A program made the translations under genes and the position numbers. Of a DNA stretch of 64,000 bases, positions 12,751 to 24,569 are shown in pieces. The DNA is from Blastomyces gilchristii SLH14081 (taxonomy: Eukaryota > Ascomycota > Eurotiomycetes > Onygenales > Ajellomycetaceae), in the NCBI RefSeq assembly GCF_000003855.2, contig NW_003101642.1, forward strand, positions 1 to 64,000, read 5' to 3'. The notes beneath the pieces were generated by a model, which was not told the DNA's origin, searched no databases, and saw only the letters and a list, made by a program, of their open reading frames with translations. Every line of letters begins with the position of its first letter. The stretch's first letter is position 1.

Positions 12751-13931
12751 GTAACTTATCAGTGATATTACATAGATAGTTATCTAGAAAAGCTGTAGAA
12801 GTAAACTTAACTATCTTACTTAAATAGTGAGCTCATGAGCTACAGAGTTATTGTGAGAATATCATAGATATAGTACTTAGTATACTAAGAAAATTATATG
12901 AGAATTATAGTAACTCTTATATATATTATGGAAAAAATAAATCACTGACTTCTTTAATAGAGAGTCAGTATCTAGCTATTCTATAAGTGAGAATAGTCAG
13001 AGTAATATCTTAACAGTGTCTTACTACTATAAAAGAAGCAATCTGCTGATCTTATATAAAAGCAGAGTTATATTCATCAATTAAATTCTTCTATATTGCA
13101 TTTAAGTGATGTTATAGAGTGATTGAAAACCAGTTTAGATAATCTGCAGAATGAATGAAATCATTCACAGAGAAGTAATAAGCCGCGTGAAGCTGTAACA
13201 GAGTCTTGATATAATTAGAGATATGACACTTCTTTATCTTCTACAGATACATTTATTAGAAGAGAAGTTAATTTTAAGAAGATATCTTCTCAGTTTCTTC
13301 TCTTCTTCAGCTTCTTATAATTACTAGTATAATAACTATCAGTCTTATAGTTAAAGTAGAGATTTTTATCAAGTCTTCTTTAATATTTCTTCACAGTGAG
13401 TAAAGAATCAGAATAATTGAAATTCTTCTTTATATTATCTATACTAAAGCTATCAGAGCACTGTTTAGATTTCATTATTAATTATTTAAAAGAGATCTTA
13501 TTATCTTCTTTCTCAGAGTATTAATTATTCAAATAGATTTAAGAAGTCAAGTTAATAAGCTTAGTATAATTAATTAATACACTCTGATACTATAATATTA
13601 TTATTCACATTTTATAAGTCAGCTTTGTAAGATAAAGCTATATCTTTAATTAATTCAAATTATCAATCAATTTCTCTCAGTATTCTTCAAATCTTGTATT
13701 GAAATTGAAAGAATTCTTATTATTTTATTAATATTATCAGTCGAACTTCTATATCACTGTAAAGCTATAATTACAGTAATCTGTAATCTGATTCAGTAGA
13801 AAGTCTTTGAATTCTTTTCAAGTTATAACAGTATTAATACACTTAAGCTCTCTCTTCTTAATAACTTAAGTGATTGCAGAGATATCTTTAGAAAGACTGA
13901 TAATATATATTACTTATATCTTATGAGTATT
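12751..13931 (+). repeat. Unclassified repeat with modules C and B
   Basis: Module C (about 13,000-13,230) is repeated at about 20,700-20,930 (shared: gtgatgttatagagtgattg and cacagagaagtaataagc). Module B (about 13,755-13,930) is repeated at 5,640-5,815. The sequence between them is AT-rich and unassigned. No open frame is seen. Confidence 0.5.
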
Positions 13932-14951
13932 AAACGCTCAAAAGAATGTATGTTTGCTTCAAGAACTCAAAAGAACTGGAGAAAAGATGAAGCTCAAAGC
14001 AAATCTAGAACTGAAGAGAATAGTCAAGCCAGTAAACTCACAACTACAAGCTCAAAAAGAAGAAACTCTCAACTATCTAAATCTTCAAACTTCAATTCTT
14101 CAGCTAAATGTAAACAGAATTTGAACCCTCAAACTCCTGTTAAGATTAGAGAATTGAGAAATGACACTGGTGATAAACTAGATATAATACAAGCAGTTAA
14201 GATTTCTACTTTTCAGAATAATTATAATCTACTATCTGATGATAGTGATTAGATTCTACTCTACTCTCTTTTAGTATGAATATACAATAAAAACAATAAA
14301 AAAAGTTTAAAAACTCTTCAAAAATCACATTTATTCAAAATAATGTGAATAGAAACTCAAATTGCATTTATTCTTGTCTTCAAATTGCATTTGAATAAAA
14401 AGTTGATTTTGTACTGCTTCAGGAGCCGAGTTTTGATGCTGAGCAAAAATATGTCATTTCTCATTCAAGCTACTACGGCTTTCTGTCTCAAAAGTCTGAG
14501 ATAAAGTCAAGAGTAGTGATCTATAAAAGAAAGAGATTAAGATATTAATTTAATTTAAGATTTGATATCATGTCTGACCCTGATATTTTGATGAGCAATA
14601 TTATAGATAAAGAGAATGAGTTTGATACTATACAGCTCATAAATATCTATAATGAAAAGTCATTGAAGAAAAATAACAATATCTGAACAATTAATAGAGA
14701 GTTTCTGAACATAACTTCATTAAGAAACTCTATAATTGCAGGAGATTTCAATGCACATTATCTCTGATGAAATTCAGAATGCAAAAGAGCAGTAAGAGCT
14801 GATAATCTGATTGAATGAATCTTTGAGCATTCAATAGATTTAGTTAACAAGTCTGATCAACAAACATTCTTTAGAAAAGATATGAAACAGAAATCTATTA
14901 TAGATCTAATCTTCATATCATAAAATCTAATAAAAAAAAAGACTTGTAAAA
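13932..14951 (+). mobile_element. Truncated LINE copy 1 (gag end and endonuclease start)
   Basis: This segment aligns with 16,005-17,025 of the long LINE copy. It starts inside the gag zinc-knuckle region, runs through the gag C-terminus (an open stretch to 14,252) into the endonuclease domain (GDFNAH at about 14,742-14,760), and stops at gacttgtaaa, where the second copy begins. It is less mutated than copy 2: a TGG codon kept here (aagaactgg) is TGA there. Confidence 0.75.
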
Positions 14952-14996
14952 ATAATCAAGTTCAAACTTGGAATTTCAAACACAGTTTAAAAAACA

Positions 14997-16320
14997 TTGA
15001 AAATTCCTAGTATAATCACTGACTCATTATCTTGCTCTTCTTCTTTTTCTACTTCTTCTTCTTCTTTAAATCAGAAGAAAACATATGCTCAAGCAGCTGA
15101 ATCTGCTGTCTCTAAACCTGCTGCTGTAAAACCTGCTCAAAATTCTGAGAGAACTGAGAAGAATACTGCTCATACTTCTATTCATAAAAAAGTGAAGAAA
15201 AAAATGCAAAAAGAGAATAACTTTCAAATCTCCAGAAATAGAAGACTTATTCTCAAAGTCTCAAATCAGAACATCTTACAAAGAAACAAGCTAAACTCAA
15301 ATCTCATTTTCAGAATCAGAAATGAAATTAATCAGCAGTTCTTTTCTCAGTTAATAACTGATATTGAAGTTCAAAAATCAGTTATAGCTTCAATTGAGTC
15401 ATCATTCTTTGAAAACTTCATCATTCTGACTACAATGCCTCAATTCAGTGCAGAATTCCTTATTCAGAATGAGAATCTCTGATAATCAGCAGTAGAATCT
15501 TTGCTAAACATAATAATTCTATCTAAGAGAGATGAAAAGTAAGACAAATTCATTCTTCATAATATTTCAGTTGAAATTTTTGACTGTGAAGAAGAAATGC
15601 TACTTCTTAAAAATGAATTAGAAGAATACAACTCTATTCAACTGAGAAAAGAGTCTGTATAACTAAATTCAATTGAGTTCAGACAAAGCAGAAGAAATAC
15701 CTCTGTTCTAGTATATATAAAGACACTTGAACAGTCAAAGATCTCTGAAGTAAGAGTAACAGATTTGAAAATGAGAGTTTATAAATACAAAGACTCAAGA
15801 ATGAATCTCAAAGCTCAAACATAGTGTTCAAACTATCAAAGATATGAACACTTTGCAATCTCATGTTTTAGAGACTCAAAATATGCATTCTGTGTCAGAG
15901 ATCATAAAACTAGTGAGTATAAATGTGAAACATGCTCAAAAAGAGATGAAATATATTAACACACTCTGCTTAAGTGCTTTAATTGCAAAGAAAAACATGT
16001 ATCTAGCTCAAAAGAATGTATATTTGCTTCAAGAACTCAAAAGAACTGAAGAAAAGATGAAGCTCAAAGTCAATCTAGAACTGAAGAGAAGAGTCAAGCC
16101 AGTAAACTTATAACTGCAAGCTTAAAAAGAAGAAACTCTCAACTATCTAAATCTTCAAACTTCAATTCTTCAGCTAAATGTAAACAGAATTTGAATTCTT
16201 AAACTTCTGTTAAGATTAGAGAATTGAGAAATGACTCTGATAATAAACTAGATATAATGCAAGCAGTTGAGATTCCTACTTTTCAAAATAGTTATAATCT
16301 ACTATCTGATGATAGTGATT
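14997..16320 (+). pseudogene. LINE ORF1 (gag-like) remnant
   Basis: The N-terminal part is open for about 161 codons (14,997-15,482) and is Ser/Lys/Ala-rich, with a KTYAQAA segment typical of fungal LINE gag proteins. After several stops, the segment near 15,830-16,020 carries spaced Cys and His residues (CSNYQRYEHF, CFNCKEKHVSSSKEC) of CCHC zinc knuckles. The end is a basic, Ser-rich tail. The start codon is uncertain; no ATG was seen in the expected place. Confidence 0.65.
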
Positions 16321-16599
16321 AGATTCTACTCTATCTCTACTCTCTTTTAGTATGAATATACAACAAAAATAATAAAAAAAGTTTAAAAACTCTTTAAAAA
16401 TCACATTTATTCAAAATAATGTGAATAGAAACTCAAATTGTATTTATTCTTATCTTCAAATTGTATTTGAATAAAAAGTTAATTTTATACTGCTTTAGAA
16501 ACTGAATTTTGATACTGAGTAAAAATATATCATTTCTCATTTAAGCTACTACTACTTTCTATCTCAAAAGTCTGAGATAAAGTCAAGAGTAGTGATCTA

Positions 16600-19500
16600 T
16601 GAAAGAAAGAGATCAAGATATTAATTTAATCTAAGATTTAATATCATATCTGACTCTGATATTCTGGTGAGTGATATTATAGATAAAGAGAATGAGTTTG
16701 ATACTATACAGCTCATAAATATCTATAATGAAAAGTCATTGAAGAAAAATAACAATATCTGAATAATTAATAGAGAATTTCTGAACATAACTTTATTAAG
16801 AAACTCTATAATTGCAGGAGATTTCAATACACATCATCTCTGATAAAATTCAGAATGTAAGAGAGCAGTAAGAGCTGATAATCTAATTAAATAAATCTTT
16901 GAGCATTCAATAGATTTAGTTAATAAGTCTGATTAATAAACATTTTTTAGAAAAGATATGAAACAGAAATCTATTATAGATCTAATCTTCATATTATAAA
17001 ATCTAATGAAAAAAAGACTTGTAAACTGATTTATTAATATAAATGAGACATCAGAATCAGATCATGAGATTATTCAATTTAATATTGAACTGAGTGAAAA
17101 ATAAATGAGTGAAAACCCTCTTCTCTCTAATCAGTTTAAGTTTGAAAAAGCTGATTAGAAAGCAGTTGAAGAAAGTATAAAACTGTTAAAATCTGAAAGA
17201 CAGAGTAAGCTATATTGAAATTCTGGTCAAGATATCTCAAATGAAATGCTTGAGAATAGAGTGAAGCTCATTACATCTATTATTCTAACAAGTGTTAGAG
17301 ATAATATTTCAAAGAGAAAATCTTCTGAGTATTCAAAATCTTGATGAAATAAAAATATCTTATCTAAAAGAAAAGAATTAGCTACTGCTAGAAGAGATTG
17401 AAAGAATAATATAATATCTGATAAAGAGTTCAAAACTGTTAGAAATGAATATTTTTCAGATATTAAAAGAGCTAAAACAGACTGCTGAAATAAATTTCTT
17501 AAAGAAGTATAAGAAAAGAAAGTTTCTAAAGCTTTTAACTATACTAAAATAAGAAGTGTAGCAAAACTTCCAGCCTTAGAATATAAGTTTCAGAATGAAT
17601 CATATATAGCAAATTCTTTTAAGAAAAAATATCAAGCTTTTATGAGAATTCTCTTTCAAAACTCATCAGATTCAGATTTAGAGAAAGAGAATATATCACT
17701 TCTCAACTACATTGATAAAAATGACTGAAAATGATCTGATCTTATACAAGATGAATTAGAGTCAGCTATCTTCTCAAGTTCTGTTAAAACTGCTGCAGAG
17801 CCTAATTCAATTAATCACTTAATTATTCAAAATACATATTCTCACTTAAAGAATAAATATTTTGAGCTCTTTTTCAATCTCTTAAAAAATGAATATCATT
17901 CTGAATGCTGAAGACAAGTCACTGAAGTGATTCTTGTAAAATCTAATAGAAAAACTTCAATTTCTAAGTTATATAGAGTAATATCTCTATTAAACTGTCT
18001 AGAAAAGGTTTTGAAAAAGATAATAGCTACTTAACTATCTTTTATAAGCTCTATTAATAACTCTCTTTTATTCAGTGAATAAATGAGAGATAGAAAACAA
18101 TATTCTGCAATTAACACTATTCTCTCAGTTATTCATAATATTCAAATAGCAAAGTATGAAGATCTGATCTTAACTGCAGTTTTTATTGATATAAAAGAAG
18201 TATTTGATCATGTTTCAAAGTCAAAGTTAATTCAGACTTTGAAGATATTAAAACTGTCACTTTCTCTAATAAAATGAGTTAACTGTTTTATATCTAAAAG
18301 AATCATATAACTTTTCTTTGATGAAATAAAATAAGATAAGACTGAGATAAAAATAGAAGTACTGTAAGAATCTTCAATCTCACTTATTTTATTTGTAATA
18401 TACACTGCATATCTATTCAAAGATAGAAATATGAAAATAGTGTGATCTCTGAGTTATATAGATGATATTGATCTAGTCTACAGCTCAAAAACTATCAAAG
18501 AGAATTTGAAAGTAATTAAAAAAGCTGTAAAGAAAATCTTTAACAGAGCAGATATCAATTAAATTCAATTTAATATAAATAAAACTGAGTTAATTCATTT
18601 CTTTTCTAGATTCAATGAGAAAGAACTATCTCTAACTCTTTTAAATAGAGAGATTAAACCCAGTTTAAATGTTAAATAGTTAGAAGTATGATTAAACTCC
18701 AAGTTGAATTTTAAATATTATATTCAACAAAGAACTGTCAAGACAGAAAGACTATTGAATAACATTATCAGACTATTAAATACAGAGAGAGGTCTATTCT
18801 TTCAGGCTATGAGACAGTTATATATAGTCTGTATTATCTCAGTAGCTGATTATGAAGTTCAAGTTTGATAAAATAATTAAGAAAATTTCACTGAACTCTT
18901 TCAAAGTCTGTAAAACAGAGCTTTAAGAAGAATTTTAAAAGCATTCAAATCATCTTCTATTAAAGCAATGAAAATTGAAGCTTCAATTCTTTCTTCTGCT
19001 ATTAGATTTAAAAAGGCCTGTATAAACTATACTCTGAGAGTTATAAAGATGAGCTTAAATTATATAATCAGAGAAAGAGTCTCTTCTTCATTTTCATTAA
19101 TTAACTCTGAAAATGAACTGAATTGAAATAGATTTCTTGATTGAAATGAAAATAATTCTTCAAAGAAAATATCTTCTCAACTGTACAGACTATACTCACT
19201 GATTAAAAATCAATTTTCTTCTTTAAATGTTGAAAAAGTTGATTATAAGAAGTTATCTCTCTGAAGAGAAAAGCTTGAATCTCTCATAGACTTGTAAATA
19301 AGTGAACTATCTAAAGAGAAAGAATATGAACAGTATTTGAAGAGAATTTCTACAATTGATATAAAAGACTCTATTCTGATTTATTCAGATAGCTTAAAAA
19401 ATGAGAATTTGAATAGATTAGATACAGATATTGCTTATACTGAAGATAATATTAATTTTATCTCAGATTTCTGGAATTTAGGCTGTGAATCTGAAGTCTT

Positions 19501-20310
19501 TGACACTGAACTATTTATAATAGTGAAAGCTTTCAAACTTATTAAAATAAAATCTTATAAAAGAGAAAATAGTTTGAAAGAGATATGAATATTCTCTGAT
19601 AGTCAAGCTGCTTTAAAAAGACTTAGAAATAGTCAGATTCATAATGATCAAATGAATCTTGAACTGATCTTAAACTTCATTTTAAAAATTCAAAGAGAAG
19701 AACATCAAAGCTGATAATTTATCTGCACTGAGTTCATGCTCATATGAATATTTATGACAATGAATTGACTGATTCAGCTGTAAAAAAAGGTTCAGAATTA
19801 AGCAGATCTATTCAAAAAATTATGTCCTAGTCTTTTATAAAGAGAAAAATAAAAGAATCTTGTTTAGACAAGTAAAATGAAAGCTGATAGAAACAAAAGA
19901 AGAGTATACATTATTCAAGATTTGAAACAAAATTCAAGTGAAAATCTTGTTCAATTAAATGTAAAAAGAAAATATTCTCATCTATAATACAGCTGAAATT
20001 AGAACATGATTATTTTAAATCTTATATACAAAGATTTGACAATAGATTTGATTCAATAGAATGCTCATTCTGCAATGCAAATGAGAATTCTGAGTATATT
20101 ATAATACACTGTGTATTATATAATAGTCTCAGAGTCAGATTGAAAGAGAAGTATAATCTAAATCAATTAAATATGAGATTCTTATTCTCAACTGAGACAG
20201 GAATTAAATACTTAATAGACTTTCTATCAGAAACTCAAGCAGCTATAAGAAAATGACTGAATTCAGAAATATCTGAATATGAAGAGAAGGAAATTGATCA
20301 GATATAGTCT
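16600..20310 (+). pseudogene. LINE ORF2 (endonuclease, reverse transcriptase, RNase H) remnant
   Basis: An endonuclease motif GDFNTHH lies at about 16,816-16,837. An RT segment at 18,083-18,277 reads IDIKEVFDHVSKSKL, as in RT motif A. The catalytic YIDD is at about 18,455-18,466 and is followed by FNINKTELIHF. An RNase H segment at 19,337-19,588 has YSDS where YTDGS is expected and an intact EVFDTELF motif. A C-terminal CSFCNANE...HC zinc-binding segment is near 20,070-20,115. Multiple stops make it non-functional. Confidence 0.75.
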
Positions 20311-20699
20311 GTTAAAACAGCTATATACTATCTTTTAATAATTTGTTTCATTACAGTCTCTCTTTATTTTACTTTACTTTTTTCTTTCTATTCTTTTCTA
20401 TCTATCTATTTAATGTGTCTATCTTTAAGACTGTGTTCTCTTTTCTTTTATCATGTCAAATGATTTCAAAATATCAGAAGATGTTAAAATACTGTAATTT
20501 GTGAACAGTTTTTGTATTCTGAGCTGGAATTTTCTGATTTTGCATATCTGAAATTGATGAATGTATAATAGTTAACTTTATAGATATAGGAAAAACTCTG
20601 AGAACTTTTAGTTCTCAGGTAGATGTCATAGTCTCTGACTGCATACATCTATAATTGAAGAATAATAATAATAATAATAATAACAATGAATAGCTGAAG

Positions 20700-21300
20700 T
20701 GATATCTCAGTAGCATTTTATTAATATAAAAGAAGTAATCTACTGAGCTTGTATAGAAGTGAGATTTTTATATTTATTAATTAAATCCTTCTATATTACA
20801 TCTGAGTGATGTTATAGAGTGATTGAAAACTGGTTTAAATATCTATGAGATGAATGAAATTATTCACAGAGAAGTAATAAGCTGTATGAAGCTGCTATAA
20901 AGTCTTAACACAGTCAGAGATGTAATAAAAAGTAAAGAATAAACTTGTATAAAAATGTATTTAGTTATTTTATAAGTATTATCAATAATTATTATCAAAT
21001 TCTGATTATATAAGCAATCACTGAATAAATTAAATAAGACTAAATTTAATCTTCAGTCTCAGTCTTATTCTGATTTTTAAAGAATGATTATCTTTTACTA
21101 TTTATTTTAAGAAATTACTCTTATTTTACTATTCTTAAATTAAATCTGATTATTTTTCACATCATTTCTGAAAAAAATAATTTATTTTCAGAAATTTTTA
21201 ATACTTAATTCTGATAAAACTTATACTAAGAAATATATAAGATCAGATTAAATAAAATTAGATGTGAAATTTATAATCTTATCAGTCAGTTTACTTATAA
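20700..21300 (+). repeat. Unclassified repeat, modules C and A
   Basis: Module C (20,700-20,930; other copy 13,000-13,230) is followed directly by module A (20,925-21,300; other copy 5,268-5,640). With the A-B order at 5.3 kb, this implies a parent element ordered C-A-B. No coding sequence was recognised. Confidence 0.5.
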
Positions 21301-21668
21301 TATGTAAAGCTTTGCAGATATTCTAATGTATACAAAATTTAATCAGATTAATACCTTTATATTAATTTTCTTTAATTTCTTAATAACTTCTGTAAGTCTT
21401 CTGTAAAATATTCAGTAAAAGATACTGCTATTTTTATATATAATATTCTTTCTCTAGTTATCAAACTACTTTGCTGAGTTATAAATATCTACTTAGCAGA
21501 GTAGTAATTAAGAGAGATATCAGATTCTCTCTTTACATACTAATTACTTTCATTTTAAGTAAGATATTCACTAATCACTCAGTGAATATCTGCTATATAT
21601 AAAAGACTATACAGTAGCTAAATCTTTATAATTAATCAACTACTCTATAATATTACCTTTATTAAATA

Positions 21669-21762
21669 CTAGAAAAACTCTGAAAATTAAAAGTTTTCAG
21701 ATAAATATTATAGTCTCTGACTATATACATTTATAATAAAAGAATAATAATAATAATAATAA
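21669..21762 (+). mobile_element. LINE 3' end fragment
   Basis: The last ~90 bp of the LINE 3' UTR (agaaaaactctga, tatagtctctgactata) and the (AAT)n tail at about 21,742-21,760 are recognisable. It is a very short 5'-truncated insertion or relic, strongly RIP-mutated. Confidence 0.6.
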
Positions 21763-22919
21763 CTATTTCAGATCAAAAGCTGTATATAAGTCATTATTTC
21801 ATACAATCTTCAATGAGAAGATCTTGATTGCTAATACAATTAATATCATTAATATGTGCTCATTGTAACACTAGTATAAAATACTTATTTGACACATTTG
21901 TCACTATAGACTGCCGTAGGGAGTCATTTAGCTAGATGGCTTGTAAGAGGAGTCAGTTTCTGCGCTTTTGATTGGGTCGCAGTCGGGCGCGTCGTCAAAT
22001 TAAAGTTGATCCATGTTGCATCCTCGGTTCGGGGCTCCACACTCGGTTGTTTCCACGTCGTTTAGTCACCACACTTCTCAACCAGCGGTAACTGATCTAT
22101 CTCGCTTTCGATGTTTTTCCCCGTGCCCTTCGCGGTCCGGACCAGAAGGGCGCCAAGCTATGATTTGTCGTTGGCATTATCAAGCGGTGGGACTGATATA
22201 AAATTTCGACTGATATGATTTTGTTGCAGGTGAATTGGAGATGTCAGCGTCAATTCCGTGTTGTTGAAATATGTATGGGTCGATGATCGGCATGTGGTGA
22301 TTCATTCATCATAATCCAATACAATATGTCATCTGATGATAGGCTGTTGTTCTCAACGCCTCTTTGTTGCGGAGGGGGGGTGGTGTTCTGCCACATCATA
22401 CTCGAATATTGCTCGGACAGTGAGGATATTGTCTCTGAGAAGAGAGATAAATCATCTCTTTCTTCCAAAGTTTTCAGAGCCATTCAAGACCAACACAATT
22501 CCCATATTCCCTAAGAACTGTCAATTAAGGGATTCAACTGATGGTACTATTGTGTTGAGGGAGGGGAAACTTAGCTGTTTGAAAAAGAGGATACAGGTGT
22601 TGCACAAGCAATCTGGGCTCATAACCTGTTGAAATAGGTTCAGAGTATGAGCTTGTATTTCTTGTTTATGCCTTTTACACTGAGGCGGGACAATATATAT
22701 CAGTTCAGGCCTCAGCCGCAACCTTCAGCCACCGTGATCCTCCAGCCACAGTGATATTCAACAGTGACACAGACACCAGTGCCGGGGTCAATTCCAGGCA
22801 GTCTCAGGACAGGAGCAGTTCTTCTTCTTCTTCTATTCAATTTAATGTACCACCCAGCCGCTTTCCACAGCTATGCAGATGATGGGTATTCATAGCTAAT
22901 ATACATCATATAATGCAGT
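21763..22919. other. Isochore transition, no gene recognised
   Basis: Base composition changes here from AT-rich repeat DNA to ordinary fungal composition. Open frames are all below 100 codons, overlap each other on both strands and show no recognisable motif. I see no supported gene. Confidence 0.5.
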
Positions 22920-23260
22920 CTAGATGATAGTCAAGGTTTTTCAGTGAGTTTCTCTGACTTCTGTTTATTCTATAAACTGAAAGAACTCAGTGCATGTTTT
23001 AGTATATTTTATTCTCTGTAATTGCTTCATATTTTCTGAGAAGTCTAGTTAAGTTTATAAATCTTGCTGTCTTTTTAGCTAGCTTAGATGTGGTCAGAAT
23101 CTTCTTGAGATTCAGTTTCTCATGTTTTCACTCTGAGACTGTTGAATTTAGAGCATGTCAGAAGAATGTGTTGTACTGTCTGATTGTTTCTACATTCACA
23201 AAGAGTGTTGATGATTAGAATATGTTGATAGTCTGTATTTACTGTTCTCTTTCTGGCGCA
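22920..23260 (-). pseudogene. LINE reverse-transcriptase C-terminal remnant
   Basis: Read on the minus strand from 23,260, the segment gives a broken CECRNNQTVQHILLTC-like motif. It resembles the Cys/His zinc-binding C-terminus of LINE polymerases (C-x-C...H...C). Stops interrupt it. It is a short relic outside the main AT-rich block. Confidence 0.45.
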
Positions 23261-24028
23261 CGCCCTGCCTTGTTTTATTTTCTGTCATACATGTGTCCTT
23301 TGTTTCTTGGAAAGTTTAATAATTTATGAAAGTTAGTTCAATGAAAAGTAAAATGATGGTCACAATTAACAGTGCTTAGTTGTGCAAAACTCCTCTGTTT
23401 TGCGCCAGGAAGTCAGGAAGTCTGGACACTGAGCAGTTCAACTTCTACAAAGTTGGCGGAGTAGTTAAGGCTTGGTAGCATCCGTATCAAAAGCAATCCA
23501 CTTTGATATCCACTCTTGTTCACGTTTGTTAGCCACAACTGATGCTTCCTGCGCCGAGGCCTTTGTCAATCTGTATTAGAGATGGCAAGTGGTTTTGATC
23601 TCTCCTTATCCTTATCGTTGATTAAGCGCCTTGCACCTCAGCTTGTAAATCTCCATCTTGCGCCTTTGCAATCCGGGATCACGTCCCGTCTTCGGTATAG
23701 GATCAAGCCGATTCGTCTTCACGTCTTGCTTGAATACATTAACTGGAGCCAGTAATCCGCAGATACGTTCCGGCCTTGAACCATGTTGAGAACAGTGAAT
23801 TTGTACTTCCGTTGACGTAAAACCATTCTAAGACACTCAAGCTGTAGCACGCTAGTTTCAGCAAGTCCATAAATATAGCTGGCCGAAGGAAGGGGCGATG
23901 GCTATGGGAACTCGGGAGATGCACCATTGGCTATTGTTCGGTTAAATGGGATTTTTTACATGACCCATAATATCCGTCTATCTCGTGGGGTTCTAGGTAA
24001 GGCTCAGCAGAGTACCACCGGGCTTATT
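23261..24028. other. Non-coding or decayed coding sequence
   Basis: Composition is normal. On the minus strand between 23,480 and 23,740 there are protein-like stretches (for example RRKMEIYKLRCKAL) separated by stops and frame changes, which may be a dead gene. No family could be named. The remainder shows nothing recognisable. Confidence 0.3.
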
Positions 24029-24240
24029 AGAATATTCATGGTCTGGTCATACCAGATGTCATTCCTGGGGGGAAAATATCCCCTATTCTTCAGAGTATGC
24101 ATGGCCTGAGCATACCCGATATATCCCTTACTCTTCAGAGCATCCATGGTCTGGTCATGCTAGATATCACTCCTAGGTAAAATACCCCCTATTCTTTAGA
24201 ATATTCATACCAGATTTCCTCTATTCTCTAGAATACTACT
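24029..24240 (+). repeat. Degenerate minisatellite, about 3.5 to 4 units
   Basis: Units begin at about 24,029, 24,092, 24,137 and 24,198 with the shared words agaatattcatgg / agcatccatggtctggtcat and end with ccctattcttc. Unit length varies (63, 45, 61 and about 32 bp). It lies in the transition zone upstream of the kinase 3' end and has no coding role visible. Confidence 0.6.
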
Positions 24241-24569
24241 GAGAACACTACTTGTAAAGGACAGTCAAGAGGTCTGTAAATTTTGCAGTTCGGTTGTTTC
24301 ATTACAGTACGAAAAGCGAGAATATTCAAAACAGGACCTGTAGCATGACCAATTAAACAGTCATCATGTGTACGCTCTCATATTGTCAATCGAAGAAAAA
24401 CAGAAGCAGAGAGATAAAGAAATGAGGGGGAAGAGCCGGAATGAAACATGAGAAGCAAACAAAAGACCAAACGAGGGGAATCGAAGCAAATTCAGTGGGT
24501 GGCAGCACGCTGTAAGATCAAAGATGATCTCATTTTTTTATATCCAACACCATAAAATGGGAATTTCTG
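24241..24569. other. Intergenic, kinase 3' flank
   Basis: Nothing recognisable is seen between the minisatellite and the kinase stop codon on the minus strand; the kinase terminator and polyadenylation region would lie here. Confidence 0.5.

Larger units (their letters stand above)
14952..20683 (+). mobile_element. Near-complete Tad/I-like LINE retrotransposon (RIP-inactivated)
   Basis: The non-LTR element of about 5.7 kb has two coding regions. ORF1 (gag) runs from about 14,997 to 16,320. ORF2 runs from about 16,600 to 20,310 with endonuclease, reverse transcriptase, RNase H and a C-terminal zinc-binding segment. About 340 bp of 3' UTR and an (AAT)n tail (20,660-20,683) follow. The domain order and RNase H presence fit the I/Tad1 group common in ascomycetes. 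All frames are interrupted, mostly by TGA replacing TGG. Confidence 0.85.

Noticed and set aside
14952..20683. An alternative genetic code with TGA as Trp
   Set aside because: TGA replaces TGG frequently in the transposons, but other stops (TAA, TAG) are also frequent and host genes use TGG for Trp, so RIP explains it.
1..21760. CRISPR-like or other regular spaced repeats in the AT-rich block
   Set aside because: Repeats are dispersed transposon copies and triplet tails; no short repeat-spacer array exists, and the organism is a fungus.
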